Notes under the pieces: generated by a model | What the model was told of the DNA's origin: nothing | What the model saw: only the letters and a program-made list of their open reading frames with translations | Databases searched by the model: none | Made by a program: the position numbers and the translations under genes | In this document: one piece after another, positions 9,699 through 19,019 of the stretch | Numbering within the stretch: position 1 is the first letter of the stretch | Layout of the letters: each line of letters opens with the position of its first letter | Origin: Phaeobacter piscinae | Lineage (GTDB): Bacteria; Pseudomonadota; Alphaproteobacteria; Rhodobacterales; Rhodobacteraceae | NCBI RefSeq assembly: GCF_002407245.1 | Contig: NZ_CP010681.1 | Location: 2,914,001 to 2,978,000 of the forward strand | Length of the DNA stretch: 64,000 nucleotides | Reading direction: 5' to 3'

Positions 9699-10691
9699 TC
9701 AGCGGCGATGACGGCGTGGGCGGCTGGCCTGCAGCACTTTGAAGCGGTTGTCACCTGCGACCTCCGTCACCGTGGCGAACTGTTCGGCAAGCGTAGCCTC
9801 ATAGGGAAGATGACGGTTGGCAACCAGCCAGAACACCCCGGCAGGTGCCAGCATCCCGGAGGCTGCGGTGATGAAGGCCTGCCCCAGCGATGGCTCAGCC
9901 GCGCGACCGGTATGGAACGGCGGGTTGGAGATGACACAATCGACCCGCTCCGTTGTCTGCCAACTGCGGGCATCCGCCCAGTGAAACTGAGCGCGGGGAT
10001 CGTTTATATTCTGTCGTGCACAGTTAAGCGCACTGTGGTCAGCTTCGACGAGATGCAGCGTCTGCACGGTCTCTCGTTGAAGAACCGCTGAAGACAGATA
10101 TCCCCAGCCGGCGCCAAGATCGACCACATTACGGCCCAGCTTTTCCGGCAGTGCAGCGACAAGCAGGGCCGAGGCCGGATCGACACCATCGGCGGAAAAC
10201 ACCCCTGGAGCGGTCTGAAATCCTCCGTCAATCCGCGTGGTTGCAGCCTGCCAGTCGCTCAGATCTGTGCCTGTCGCATCGAAGCTGAACGCCTTCCCGT
10301 GGGCTTTTGAGATGGGTGCTGACACCTCGCAGCGCGCGCGCAGAGCTTTTAGCACCGAATCGACGCCGTCCGTCTTGCCGCCATCGACCAGGACAGGCCC
10401 ATCGCACAGCTCTGCCGCCTGCGCCAATAGACCACGCGTCAGCGCCTTAGCACGCGAAAGGAATACAACTGCTGCCGCAAACCGTGCCTCAGCAGGCACC
10501 TCAGGCACGCAGTCATAGCCCCGCGCCACAAGCGCAGCATGATCAGGGGCAAAGGGCTGAACGATCAGAACCCGCTCTTTCGGCAGTGCCGACAGATCCA
10601 TATCAGAGGTGGGGTGAAACACCGCGATATGGCCGGTTTCGGGCACGGGAAATACACCCGTCTCGACGGCCAGGGACAGACGCACAGACAT
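9699..10691 (-). CDS. rsmC: Class I SAM-dependent methyltransferase, RsmC-like (16S rRNA m2G)
   Basis: A 330-residue protein with the RsmC/RlmG two-domain layout: a degenerate N-terminal methyltransferase-like half (about 1-150) and a catalytic C-terminal half. VVDLGAGWGYLSS is the SAM-binding motif I and NPPFH is the NPPF/Y motif of N-methylating enzymes. It probably methylates a guanine N2 in 16S rRNA. The C terminus is strongly basic (RPRRHRR). clpS lies 14 bp from its ATG on the same strand, further downstream of the promoter side. Confidence 0.78.
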   Translation of the reverse strand: MSVRLSLAVETGVFPVPETGHIAVFHPTSDMDLSALPKERVLIVQPFAPDHAALVARGYDCVPEVPAEARFAAAVVFLSRAKALTRGLLAQAAELCDGPVLVDGGKTDGVDSVLKALRARCEVSAPISKAHGKAFSFDATGTDLSDWQAATTRIDGGFQTAPGVFSADGVDPASALLVAALPEKLGRNVVDLGAGWGYLSSAVLQRETVQTLHLVEADHSALNCARQNINDPRAQFHWADARSWQTTERVDCVISNPPFHTGRAAEPSLGQAFITAASGMLAPAGVFWLVANRHLPYEATLAEQFATVTEVAGDNRFKVLQASRPRRHRR

Positions 10692-10705
10692 TTAGGAGCC
10701 TCTTA

Positions 10706-11047
10706 TTATTCTTCTTTTTCCATCGTGCATTGCAGAGGATGCTGATGGCGGTGGGCAAAATCCATTACTTGCCCGACCTTGGTCTCGGCGATCTCGTGGC
10801 TAAACACGCCAACCACAGCGACGCCCTTTTTATGCACGGTCAGCATCACTTCAAACGCCTCGGCATGGGTCATGTTGAAGAACCGCTCCAGCACCATGAC
10901 CACGAATTCCATCGGGGTATAATCATCGTTCAGCAACAGCACTTTATAGCGCGGCGGACGCTGCGTTTTGGGCCGGGTCTTGGTGAGGACACCGAGATCG
11001 GTGTCGTCATCTGAGTGATCCGACATCATAACTGGCGTAGGCAGCAT
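10706..11047 (-). CDS. clpS: ATP-dependent Clp protease adaptor ClpS
   Basis: Delivers N-degron substrates to ClpAP. The core [19 protein letters not shown], the [11 protein letters not shown] strand and [19 protein letters not shown] are the full ClpS signature; the [10 protein letters not shown] segment forms the N-degron pocket. The start is uncertain. The ATG at 11047 (113 residues) has GGAAG nine bases upstream, while the tandem ATGs at 11029/11026 have no clear ribosome site. The N-terminal 30 residues are acidic and disordered, as usual. It is divergent from the HAD hydrolase gene and precedes the rsmC-like gene. Confidence 0.92.
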   Translation of the reverse strand: MLPTPVMMSDHSDDDTDLGVLTKTRPKTQRPPRYKVLLLNDDYTPMEFVVMVLERFFNMTHAEAFEVMLTVHKKGVAVVGVFSHEIAETKVGQVMDFAHRHQHPLQCTMEKEE

Positions 11048-11135
11048 TGGCACAGACTTCCGATCGTGGATGGATTTTGGTGTTCCGCTTATATAGCCTT
11101 TCTGGTGAATAGGAAAAGGCATTGAGCGTGTCGTA

Positions 11136-11849
11136 TTGACCCGAAAATTGACAACAATTGGCTTCGATGCCGATGATACCCTTTGGCATAATGAACGATT
11201 TTTCCGCATTACTCAGGATCGCTTTGCTGAATTGCTGAGGGACCACGTCCCGCGGGACCTCGATTCGCAAGCTCTCGGAGCGCGTCTGCTGGCCGCGGAG
11301 AAGCAGAACCTTGGACGCTATGGCTACGGCGTGAAAGGCTTCACTCTGTCGATGATCGAAACCGCCATTGAGGTGACGGATGCCCGCGTACCGGCAAGCG
11401 TGATTCAGGAGTTGATTGTCGCAGGCCAGATGATGCTATCCTATCCGATCGAATTGCTGCCCAATGCGCAAAACGCGGTTGAGGCGCTGGCTGACAGCCA
11501 CCGGGTGGTGCTGGTCACCAAGGGCGATCTTTTGGATCAAGAGCGCAAACTGGCGCAGTCCGGTTTGGGGGATCTGTTCGACGGCGTTGAGATCGTGTCG
11601 GAGAAAACGCCTCAGATCTATGCCGAGATTTTTGCACGACACGGCGATGGTCCAGAACATGCGATGATGGTGGGAAACTCCATGCGATCCGACGTGGTGC
11701 CCATCATCGAGGCGGGCGGCTGGGGCACCTATGTACCGCATGGTTTGGTCTGGGAAGTGGAATACGCCCCAGCCCCGGTTCACAGCTCCCGATATACTGA
11801 AATTGCCGATCTGAGCGCCCTGCCCGCGCTGGTGGCGCGGATCAGTTGA
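11136..11849 (+). CDS. HAD superfamily hydrolase
   Basis: A 237-residue haloacid-dehalogenase-fold phosphatase. [12 protein letters not shown] is motif I, with the nucleophile Asp and the acid/base Asp two residues later. VTKGD provides motif II Thr, EKTP the motif III Lys, and VGNSMRSDV the motif IV acidic region. A mainly helical cap lies between motifs I and II. The likely start is TTG at 11136, because ATG/GTG codons in frame are absent upstream; the ribosome site is weak. The substrate cannot be told from the sequence. Confidence 0.8.
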   Translation: MTRKLTTIGFDADDTLWHNERFFRITQDRFAELLRDHVPRDLDSQALGARLLAAEKQNLGRYGYGVKGFTLSMIETAIEVTDARVPASVIQELIVAGQMMLSYPIELLPNAQNAVEALADSHRVVLVTKGDLLDQERKLAQSGLGDLFDGVEIVSEKTPQIYAEIFARHGDGPEHAMMVGNSMRSDVVPIIEAGGWGTYVPHGLVWEVEYAPAPVHSSRYTEIADLSALPALVARIS

Positions 11850-11901
11850 TCCGCCCCCGGCCTCACCCAACGCACAATGGCCCAACCCGATGGATACGCC
11901 C

Positions 11902-12228
11902 ATGCCTCATGCCGAAATAAAATACAGCAGCGATCTCGATCTCGATATCCCTGCGATCCTTGCTGAGATCGAACAGGTCATCCTGTCCCACGACGACGGT
12001 GCGGGCGATTGCAAGGGGCGCGGTTACCCGACCGATGCCTATCACCACACCCATGTTGCGGTGAAGGTCTCCGTGCTGGTGAAGCCGCATCGCGATGCAG
12101 ATTTTTCCAACACGTTACTTGCGGCGCTGCGGGCGGCTATCACCGCGCGAATCTCTGCCCCCTGCGCGTTTTCTCTGGAACTGGCCTATACAGGTCCCTT
12201 CTACTTTACCGGCCAGCATCACCCCTGA
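11902..12228 (+). CDS. 5-carboxymethyl-2-hydroxymuconate isomerase (CHMI)-like tautomerase
   Basis: A small 108-residue protein that resembles HpcD/CHMI of the tautomerase superfamily, which uses the N-terminal proline left after Met removal as catalytic base. Starting at the ATG at 11902 gives MPHAEIKYSSD, which places Pro directly after Met as in HpcD (MPHF...). The ATG at 11890 would bury it, so the internal start is preferred. No homoprotocatechuate-pathway genes lie nearby, so the natural substrate is unclear. Confidence 0.62.
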   Translation: MPHAEIKYSSDLDLDIPAILAEIEQVILSHDDGAGDCKGRGYPTDAYHHTHVAVKVSVLVKPHRDADFSNTLLAALRAAITARISAPCAFSLELAYTGPFYFTGQHHP

Positions 12229-12561
12229 TGAGGCGCCCGGGCAAGAGTGCCGCAAGCGACCCATCACACTGGCGAGGAGCCAACAGGAAGTGCCTGCGCT
12301 CAACCTTGTTGCATCCCTGCACCAGATGGCAGCGCCCAACCGCCCAAGACCCCAAGCTCTGCGACTTTTTTTGCTAACACTTCCTTAACCAACCGCCGAT
12401 GTAGTGGGTGCTCTCCGGGTGCTCCACTAGATATCGAAGCCTCTGGCCCGTTCGCTATTTTCCCTTAAAAACCTCACTGTTTATTCCGAACAGACCCTGT
12501 GTTACGCTTTTTTAATACAGGCAAAAAACGTCAGTCGGAAAACCGGCGGCAAGAGGCAAAA
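12229..12561. other. Intergenic region, no gene recognised
   Basis: About 330 bp between the tautomerase and the carboxypeptidase. No convincing reading frame on either strand. The last 120 bp are AT-richer, with a TTTTTTAATAC stretch near 12510-12520 that may belong to the carboxypeptidase promoter. An imperfect TAGTGG/CCACTA inverted repeat lies near 12400-12430. No specific regulator site is recognised. Confidence 0.4.
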
Positions 12562-14151
12562 ATGGCAGATATCGTGCAGGTCAGGCGGACTCCGCTGATC
12601 CGCGCAGGACGGGCGTGTTCCCGTCTGGGGCGTTGGGTCTTGGGACTGGTTATTTTCCTATCGATGGTCGCAACTGCGCCCCCCGATGCAATGGCTGCGC
12701 CATACGCTGCGATGGTGATTGACGCCCGGACCGGAGAGGTCTTGCACTCGCGCAACGCTGATACCCGGCTGCACCCCGCCTCCCTGACCAAGATGATGAC
12801 GCTCTATATCGCGTTCGAGGCGGTCCGCAACGGCGAGATCAGCCTCGATACCAAGGTAAAAATCAGCCGCAACGCTGCCTCTGAACAGCCCTCCAAGCTG
12901 GGCCTGAAAACTGGTCAGCGCATTGCCTTTCGTTACCTGATCCGCGCCGCTGCAGTGAAATCCGCCAATGATGCCGCCACCGCCATCGGCGAGACACTGG
13001 CCGGATCTGAGGCCGCTTTTGCCCGGCGCATGACCCGCACTGCCAAGGCGCTTGGCATGTCGCGCACCACTTTCAAAAATGCGCACGGCCTGACCCAGAA
13101 GGGGCATATGTCCACTGCCCGCGACATGACAACGCTGGGGCGGCATCTGCTCTATGACTATCCCGAATACTACAACCTCTTCTCGCGCCGCTCGACGGAT
13201 GCGGGCGTGCGCAAGGTGCCCAACACCAACCGCCGCTTGCTGGCGGCCTACCGTGGCGCCGATGGGATAAAGACCGGCTACACCCGTGCAGCCGGTTTCA
13301 ACCTCGTCGCCTCGGCCGAACGTGGCAATGAACGGGTCATCGCAACGGTTTTTGGTGGCAAATCCTCTACCTCCCGCAATGCCAAGGTGGCCGAACTGCT
13401 GGATCTCGGCTTTCGCCGCGCGCCCAGTCGCGCCAAACTCCGCCGCCCGGCTCGCCCGCCTTATCAAGGCAATCGGGGTCTCGGAACGCAGTTGGCCAGC
13501 GCTGGTGACAGCGCGCCAAATGGTGCCGCAGGCAAAACCATCCGCGTTTCGGGTCTAGTAAAGACCAGCCTGCGTCCCAAAGGTCGCCCGGCATCCGCCG
13601 AACCGGACACATCGACGCTGCTGGCAGAGGCGCAGACAAGCACCACGACCGCCGATGCGCCAACCAGCGAAGCACCTTCAGCCGCAAGCGAAGCCGCACC
13701 AAAGCTGGATCGCGATGTGCTACAGGCCAGCATCACCGCAGCAATTGCGGAGGCAGAAGTCATCGCTGCCGTCGCCGAGCAGGCCTCAACCCCGATCGCC
13801 AAGCCGCGTCCCTTTGTCGGGCTGCGTCCGATGGCCCGTCCCGCGCGGCTGGCCGAAAACCAGACGACCGCAGAACCGGAACCCGTCGTTGTCACCCGCC
13901 TGTCTACATCAGGCGGGCGGTACTGGGGGATCAATGTCGGGCGCTACGGCAGCCGCTATCAGGCTGAAAAGGTGCTGCTGCGTACGGCCCTGGCCGAAAT
14001 GGCCACCCTGGACGGCAGCCTGCGCAAAGTTGTCAGAACACCTCGTGGCTTTGATGCCAATTTTCTTGGCATGACCAAAGAGAGTGCGGCCCTCGCCTGC
14101 CGCCGCCTTTCTGCCCGCAATATCACTTGCGAAACGGTCGGTCCCTCCTAA
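12562..14151 (+). CDS. D-alanyl-D-alanine carboxypeptidase with C-terminal SPOR domain
   Basis: Penicillin-binding protein of the DacA/DacC (serine-type, S11) family that trims the terminal D-Ala of peptidoglycan pentapeptides. It has 529 residues: a signal peptide ending near AMAAPYAAMVIDA, the SLTK nucleophile motif (SxxK), SAN (SxN) and KTGYT (KTG). A long Ala/Pro/Thr-rich linker (about 310-450) leads to a SPOR-like domain (SGGRYWGINVGRYGSRYQAE), which normally binds denuded septal glycan, so a septal role is likely. The ATG at 12562 has AAGAGG upstream. It is followed by a good terminator. Confidence 0.88.
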   Translation: MADIVQVRRTPLIRAGRACSRLGRWVLGLVIFLSMVATAPPDAMAAPYAAMVIDARTGEVLHSRNADTRLHPASLTKMMTLYIAFEAVRNGEISLDTKVKISRNAASEQPSKLGLKTGQRIAFRYLIRAAAVKSANDAATAIGETLAGSEAAFARRMTRTAKALGMSRTTFKNAHGLTQKGHMSTARDMTTLGRHLLYDYPEYYNLFSRRSTDAGVRKVPNTNRRLLAAYRGADGIKTGYTRAAGFNLVASAERGNERVIATVFGGKSSTSRNAKVAELLDLGFRRAPSRAKLRRPARPPYQGNRGLGTQLASAGDSAPNGAAGKTIRVSGLVKTSLRPKGRPASAEPDTSTLLAEAQTSTTTADAPTSEAPSAASEAAPKLDRDVLQASITAAIAEAEVIAAVAEQASTPIAKPRPFVGLRPMARPARLAENQTTAEPEPVVVTRLSTSGGRYWGINVGRYGSRYQAEKVLLRTALAEMATLDGSLRKVVRTPRGFDANFLGMTKESAALACRRLSARNITCETVGPS

Positions 14152-14177
14152 CCGCGGGATCGCAGAGCCAACAGGAG

Positions 14178-14203
14178 AAGGCGCCCCTGAGGCGCCTTTT
14201 CTT
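14178..14203 (+). terminator. Rho-independent terminator after the D,D-carboxypeptidase
   Basis: Perfect 8-bp stem AAGGCGCC/GGCGCCTT with loop CCTGA, followed by TTTTCTT. It starts 26 bp after the stop codon. Confidence 0.8.
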
Positions 14204-14236
14204 GTGACTGACTGCTACAGGTTGGAAAGGGCCTTA

Positions 14237-14395
14237 TTAGGGCTTTGGATGATCGTCCCACTCATCGCTTAGGATGCGGCGGGCGTCCCCTTCAGGATCA
14301 TCATATTGATTCGAACGTACGGTATAAAGGAACCCGACAAGGCCAACGCCTCCCAGGAACAGGGATATCGGGATCAGATAGGTCAGTACGCTCAT
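14237..14395 (-). CDS. ccoS: cbb3 oxidase maturation protein CcoS
   Basis: A 52-residue single-helix membrane protein needed to insert haem and copper cofactors into cbb3 oxidase. Translating the minus strand gives MSVLTYLIPISLFLGGVGLV, one transmembrane segment, then FLYTVRSNQYDDPEGDARRILSDE split over an acidic cytoplasmic tail, matching the CcoS pattern of a helix followed by QYDDxEG. It is the last gene of ccoGHIS, 43 bp after the ccoI stop. Confidence 0.88.
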   Translation of the reverse strand: MSVLTYLIPISLFLGGVGLVGFLYTVRSNQYDDPEGDARRILSDEWDDHPKP

Positions 14396-14438
14396 CAAAA
14401 CTCTCTTGGTCTGGATCAGCCGCAGCCTGCGCGGGTCA

Positions 14439-16619
14439 CTAACGCAGGCGCAGCGCGTTCAGGGATACTGTAATCGACGAGGTCGACATCGCCAAGGCGG
14501 CCACCAATGGGGTCGCAAGCCCAGCGACTGCGAGGGGAACTGCGATCACATTGTAAAGCGTCGCAATGCGGAAATTCTCGCGGATGCGGCGGGTGGCTTT
14601 CTGGGCAACGGTGCAGGCTTCAGCGATAGGTGACAGATCCTGCCCAAGCAGAACAATATCTGAGGCCACCCGTGCTGCATCCAGCGCTGAGGCCGGCGAA
14701 ATGGAGACATGGGCCGCCGCCAGCGCTGCCGTGTCATTAAGCCCATCGCCTACCATCAACACCCGATGCCCCTGCTGAGACAACAGTGATACTTGGTCAC
14801 ATTTGTCTTGTGGCAAGGCTGCGGCAATCCAGCTCTTAATTCCAAGACGCGTTGCAAGATCACAAACCGCCCCCTCTGCATCACCGGAGATCAGCCAGAC
14901 ATCTTTGCCCGCGTTCAAAAGCGCCCTAACGGCGTCAGCAGCGCCGGGCCGCAGACTGTCGGAAAACGTCAGAGCCTGCGGTGCGCCTGCCCCCCGATCA
15001 AGATAGGCCGCTGTCTTCTCCCCCGGTTCGGCTCCGACCCAGGCCGCACGACCAAGACGCACACGTTGCCCCCCATACAAGGCTTCACTGCCATATCCGG
15101 GAACTTCTTCTTGTGCCGTCACGACGGCCGCCTTGATCCCGGCCTGCGCGGCCGCACGGCAGATTGCGACTGACAGCGGGTGGTCCGATCCCTGCGCCAA
15201 CGCATAGGCCAGCCTCTGGTCCGACAACGACAATTGGTCGAAATCATCACAGCGCGGCTGCCCGTTGGTCAGCGTGCCGGTTTTATCGAAAACGACGGTA
15301 TCCACCTCAGCCAGACGTTCCAGCGCGGTTGCATGTTTGATCAACATACCTTTTTTGAACAAACGGCCCGAGGCTGCCGTGGTCACCGCAGGCACCGCCA
15401 GCCCCAGCGCACAGGGGCAAGTGATGATCAAGACAGCTGCCGCGATATTCAGCGCGACCCGCATGTCGAAGGTGAAGAGATACCAGCCGAGGAAGGCCAG
15501 CCCCGACAGAATGTGAACCCCCGGCGCATAAAGCTTTGCCGCACGATCCGCCAATGAGGTATAGCGCGAGCGTCCGGATTCCGCGATGGCGACAAGATCC
15601 GCCAGCTGATGCAGAGAGCTTTCGTTCCCGACCGCCGTCGCGCGGATCACCAAGGGACCGGTCAGATTGACCTCACCCGCAGAAACCGAGCTTCCGACTT
15701 CGGCAAAAACCGGCAGCGTTTCGCCGGTCAGCAGGGATCGGTCCAGTTCAGACTGCCCCTCCAGCACGACGCCATCTACGGGCATTCGCCCACCTGGGCG
15801 CACAAGAATATGGTCATCAATGACCAGATCTGCGACCGCCACTTCCACCGGTTGCCCCGCCGAATCCAGGCGTAGCGCACGCGGCACTTCCAGGGCGGCC
15901 AATTCCTCCGCAGCGGACCGGGCGACCGCGCGGGTGCGATGATCCAGATACCGCCCGGCCAGCAGGAAGAAGGTCAACGTCAGCGCCGCATCGAAATACG
16001 CATGCTCTCCGGACAGGGAGGTCTCCCACAGCGATGTCAGCAGGGCCAGAACAATTGCCAGAACAATCGGCACGTCCATGTTCAACCGCCCCACCCGAAG
16101 GGCTTGCCAAGCATTGCGAAAGAACGGCTGCCCCGCAAACAAGATCGCCGGGAAGGTGATCGCCGCAGAGATCCAATGGAACATATCGCGGGTAGCGTCG
16201 CTCGCCCCGGACCAGACCGAAATCGACAGCAGCATCACGTTCATGGAGGCGAAGAAGGCAACCGCCAACCGCATCAACAGGTCACGACCGGCCTGATCTG
16301 TCTGGGTTGCACTTAGCGCCGCGAGGTCCAGCTCGTGCGCCTCGAACCCCAAGCGTTCCAGCACCGGCACCAGATCCAATGCGCGCACGTCGGGGTCCGC
16401 CTCAATCAGCGCGCGCTTCAGTGTGAGATTCACCCGTGCGCTCCGCACGCCCGGCACCGCGTTCAATCCGCGCTCAACGGTTGAGATACAGGCCTGACAG
16501 TGAATGCTGGGCAGTGACAGCGCCAGACGCGCCTCCGTTGGCGCCTGTTCTACTGTGCCATTTGGTGCGGCAACGCAGCCCGGACAGGCCGCAAGCTGAG
16601 GGCGGACGGCGGTGCTCAT
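14439..16619 (-). CDS. ccoI: Copper-translocating P1B-type ATPase CcoI/FixI
   Basis: Supplies copper for the CuB centre of cbb3 oxidase. It has 726 residues, with an N-terminal CPGC pair (Cys12, Cys15), an HMA-like CQAC pair (Cys41, Cys44), the membrane CPC site in ITCPCALGLAVP, and DKTGTLT. The final helix reads AMSTSSITVSLNALRLR, the MSxSS signature of Cu(I) P1B-1 pumps, which separates it from the Zn-type pump at 943-3123. Only 3 bp separate it from ccoH, so translation is probably coupled. Confidence 0.94.
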   Translation of the reverse strand: MSTAVRPQLAACPGCVAAPNGTVEQAPTEARLALSLPSIHCQACISTVERGLNAVPGVRSARVNLTLKRALIEADPDVRALDLVPVLERLGFEAHELDLAALSATQTDQAGRDLLMRLAVAFFASMNVMLLSISVWSGASDATRDMFHWISAAITFPAILFAGQPFFRNAWQALRVGRLNMDVPIVLAIVLALLTSLWETSLSGEHAYFDAALTLTFFLLAGRYLDHRTRAVARSAAEELAALEVPRALRLDSAGQPVEVAVADLVIDDHILVRPGGRMPVDGVVLEGQSELDRSLLTGETLPVFAEVGSSVSAGEVNLTGPLVIRATAVGNESSLHQLADLVAIAESGRSRYTSLADRAAKLYAPGVHILSGLAFLGWYLFTFDMRVALNIAAAVLIITCPCALGLAVPAVTTAASGRLFKKGMLIKHATALERLAEVDTVVFDKTGTLTNGQPRCDDFDQLSLSDQRLAYALAQGSDHPLSVAICRAAAQAGIKAAVVTAQEEVPGYGSEALYGGQRVRLGRAAWVGAEPGEKTAAYLDRGAGAPQALTFSDSLRPGAADAVRALLNAGKDVWLISGDAEGAVCDLATRLGIKSWIAAALPQDKCDQVSLLSQQGHRVLMVGDGLNDTAALAAAHVSISPASALDAARVASDIVLLGQDLSPIAEACTVAQKATRRIRENFRIATLYNVIAVPLAVAGLATPLVAALAMSTSSITVSLNALRLR

Positions 16620-16622
16620 CGT

Positions 16623-17093
16623 TTACCGCGCCACATGCAGGATGACACGCTGCGTAAACTCCGTACCGTCCTCCGCCCGTGCGACCATTCGGATGTTCCA
16701 GTTTCCAGCGCTCAACTCAGCCGGAGCAACATAAGCCGTGCCGTCAAACCGGAAATCCGGGGTCTGGTCGTCCTTCACATGGGTCGCACGGCCAAGGGTC
16801 GCGCGCAACGCGGCGACCTCAACCGGGGCACCATCGACATCGGTGATTTCCAGTTTCACCTGATCGCCGATAGCCGAGGCATAGACCGACCAGCCCAGCG
16901 CCTGCTGCGCATCGCGGCGGGCATCAAAGCTCTGGCTGGCGACATAGCTGTTCTTCACCTCAAGCCCCGGAAAGGTGCGCACCGCATTGACCGCCAGCGC
17001 AATATTGACGCCGATAATCACGGTGAACGCCCCGCCAAAAACCATGAGCATGTGCCAGCCGGTGAACTGCCGTGATGTTTTACCTTCACTCAT
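16623..17093 (-). CDS. ccoH: cbb3 oxidase assembly protein CcoH/FixH
   Basis: A 156-residue membrane protein with one N-terminal transmembrane helix (GWHMLMVFGGAFTVIIGVNIALAV split across about residues 12-35) and a periplasmic FixH domain containing SYVASQSFDARRDAQQALGW. It is needed for the stability of cbb3 assembly intermediates. Its ATG overlaps the ccoG stop by 4 bp (ATGA). Confidence 0.92.
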   Translation of the reverse strand: MSEGKTSRQFTGWHMLMVFGGAFTVIIGVNIALAVNAVRTFPGLEVKNSYVASQSFDARRDAQQALGWSVYASAIGDQVKLEITDVDGAPVEVAALRATLGRATHVKDDQTPDFRFDGTAYVAPAELSAGNWNIRMVARAEDGTEFTQRVILHVAR

Positions 17094-18529
17094 TGCCCGG
17101 CTCCCCGCCCGTTAAAGCTGGTATCCTTATACGCGCGCTCTCCGTTGTCGAGATCAGCGACCCAGATCCGTACTGGCGTACTGCGTGCAGATGCAGCCTC
17201 GGCGGTTTTTGGTGCCACGATATAGACCCGCTGAAGGAAGCTGGTATCCGCAGGTACGGTGACAATCGTGCCATCGACCCCTTCCAGTTCCAGTTGCATT
17301 GCAGGCTCCCCCTTGATCGACAGCTCAAACGGACGAGGCTCACCAGTCTTGTTGCGCAGCCGAACGTCGTAGGTGTTGCGGATCGATCCGTCGGAGAGGG
17401 TCACAAAGGTCGGGTTGCGCACCGGAGCAACCGTCAGTTCGATGTCAGAGCGGATGAACAGGGCAAACAACAGCGCCAGACCAACACTCCCCCATAGCGC
17501 CGTATACATGATGGTCCGCGGCCTCAGGATGTGTTTCCAGATGTTCTTCGGGGGATGTCCTGCGCGCTCATTCGCCTCATCGCTCAGCGCCATGTAGTCG
17601 ATCAATCCGCGCGGCTTGCCGATCCGCTCCATCACATCATCACAGGCATCGATACAGAGGGCGCAGGTAATACATTCCATCTGTTGCCCATCGCGAATGT
17701 CGATCCCCATCGGGCAGACATTGACGCAGGCCATGCAGTCAATGCAGTCGCCATGCACCAAACCGGGCTCATCGGTCTTGCGAGGCTTGCCACGTGGCTC
17801 TCCGCGCCATTCGCGGTAGCCTACGGTCAAAGTATCTTCATCCATCATCGCGGCCTGAATACGCGGCCAGGGGCAGGCATAGATGCAGATCTGCTCTCGG
17901 GCAAAGCCGCCAAAAAGGAAGGTGGTGCCGGTCAGAATGGCCATCGTGGTATAGGCAACGGGGTGGGCCTGACCCGTCAGAAGATCCCGCAGCAGGGTTG
18001 GTGCATCCGCAAAGTAGAACACCCATGCGCCCCCGGTTGCGAGCCCGATCAGGAGCCAGACGACCCATTTGGTAACCCGCAGCCGCGCCTTTCGGAAATC
18101 CAGCTTTTTCTGGCGATGCAGACGCAATCGTGCGTTTCGATCCCCTTCGATCCAGCGTTCCACCAGAATGAACAGGTCGGTCCAGACAGTCTGCGGACAG
18201 GTGTAGCCACACCAGACACGGCCAAGCGCCGAGGTGAACAGAAACAACCCCAGACCGGCCATGATCAGCAGGCCGGCGACGAAGTAGAACTCATGCGGCC
18301 AGATTTCGATCCAGAAGAAATAAAAGCGCCGGTTGGCAAGATCCAGCAACACCGCCTGATCCGGCAGTGCCGGGCCCCGGTCCCACCGGATCCAGGGCGT
18401 CAGGTAGTAGATCCCCAGCGTCACCGCCATGATATACCATTTCAGGTTTCGAAACGGCCCGGACACACGGCGAGGGAATATCGGCTCATGGGCGGCATAC
18501 AGGCTGGGGGCGGGATCGGAATCGCTCAC
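17090..18529 (-). CDS. ccoG: cbb3 oxidase accessory iron-sulfur protein CcoG/FixG (RdxB type)
   Basis: Membrane-bound ferredoxin-like protein implicated in copper reduction during cbb3 assembly. It has 479 residues and several transmembrane helices. GYTCPQTVWTD is the conserved FixG motif, and CIDCMACVNVCPMGID with CITCALCIDAC gives two 4Fe-4S clusters. I chose the GTG at 18529, giving VSDSDPAPSLY, because GGAG lies 7 bp upstream. A 53-residue in-frame extension to 18688 would run through the FNR box. First gene of ccoGHIS. Confidence 0.92.
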   Translation of the reverse strand: MSDSDPAPSLYAAHEPIFPRRVSGPFRNLKWYIMAVTLGIYYLTPWIRWDRGPALPDQAVLLDLANRRFYFFWIEIWPHEFYFVAGLLIMAGLGLFLFTSALGRVWCGYTCPQTVWTDLFILVERWIEGDRNARLRLHRQKKLDFRKARLRVTKWVVWLLIGLATGGAWVFYFADAPTLLRDLLTGQAHPVAYTTMAILTGTTFLFGGFAREQICIYACPWPRIQAAMMDEDTLTVGYREWRGEPRGKPRKTDEPGLVHGDCIDCMACVNVCPMGIDIRDGQQMECITCALCIDACDDVMERIGKPRGLIDYMALSDEANERAGHPPKNIWKHILRPRTIMYTALWGSVGLALLFALFIRSDIELTVAPVRNPTFVTLSDGSIRNTYDVRLRNKTGEPRPFELSIKGEPAMQLELEGVDGTIVTVPADTSFLQRVYIVAPKTAEAASARSTPVRIWVADLDNGERAYKDTSFNGRGAGQ

Positions 18530-18589
18530 GGACTCACTCCAAATCTTGCTTTGTTGCAGCGGTTGTCCCAGATGCGCCACGGACGAACC

Positions 18590-18603
18590 TTGACGTGGAT
18601 CAA
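18590..18603 (-). promoter_or_regulatory. FNR/FnrL box upstream of ccoG
   Basis: Read on the minus strand the 14-mer is TTGATCCACGTCAA, matching the FnrL consensus TTGAT-N4-(A/G)TCAA. Its centre lies about 67 bp upstream of the chosen ccoG GTG. A weak -10 (GACAAC at 18562-18567) is about 32 bp from the centre, consistent with class II activation. Confidence 0.75.
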
Positions 18604-18887
18604 ACGCATATACGGAACGCATCTTTGCCGCTACTCGGACGCCGTCAACCGGGCGCGGCATTCTGTCCGAAATTACAGCACCCACCATAATCTCATATAA
18701 TACAGGTGTTTACATGTTATTGCGACAAGCCCCCGCGCGTCGCCGCGTCGCAGATGTGACACCAGAGCGCAGGCTCATTCGCTAAGCACCTTCTCTCTGA
18801 GAAAGAGCATAGCGTGATCGCTGCGCGCTGGGTAGCGCGGCGTTCACAAGGACACATCAGCCCTGTCAGTCTTCTGGGAGCGTCAGG

Positions 18888-18933
18888 GCGTCGGCTTTTC
18901 AGGAAACGCGCGAACAGATCGAAAAGCCGACGC
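18888..18933. repeat. Perfect 13-bp inverted repeat
   Basis: Arms GCGTCGGCTTTTC (18888-18900) and GAAAAGCCGACGC (18921-18933) are exact complements around a 20-base loop. There is no T-run on either side, so it is not a standard terminator. Confidence 0.85.
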
Positions 18934-19019
18934 CGGGTCCGCCCCTGCAAAGCAGGAGGGCGAACTGGACAGCCATCGGCGCTGGAAAGGGCGAACCGAC
19001 GGCACTGTCTCAAGAAGGG

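Noticed and set aside
18717..19013. 98-codon minus-strand frame in the hairpin-rich region
   Set aside because: TTG start with no ribosome site, Arg/Cys-rich chance composition, and interrupted by strong hairpins; better explained as non-coding.
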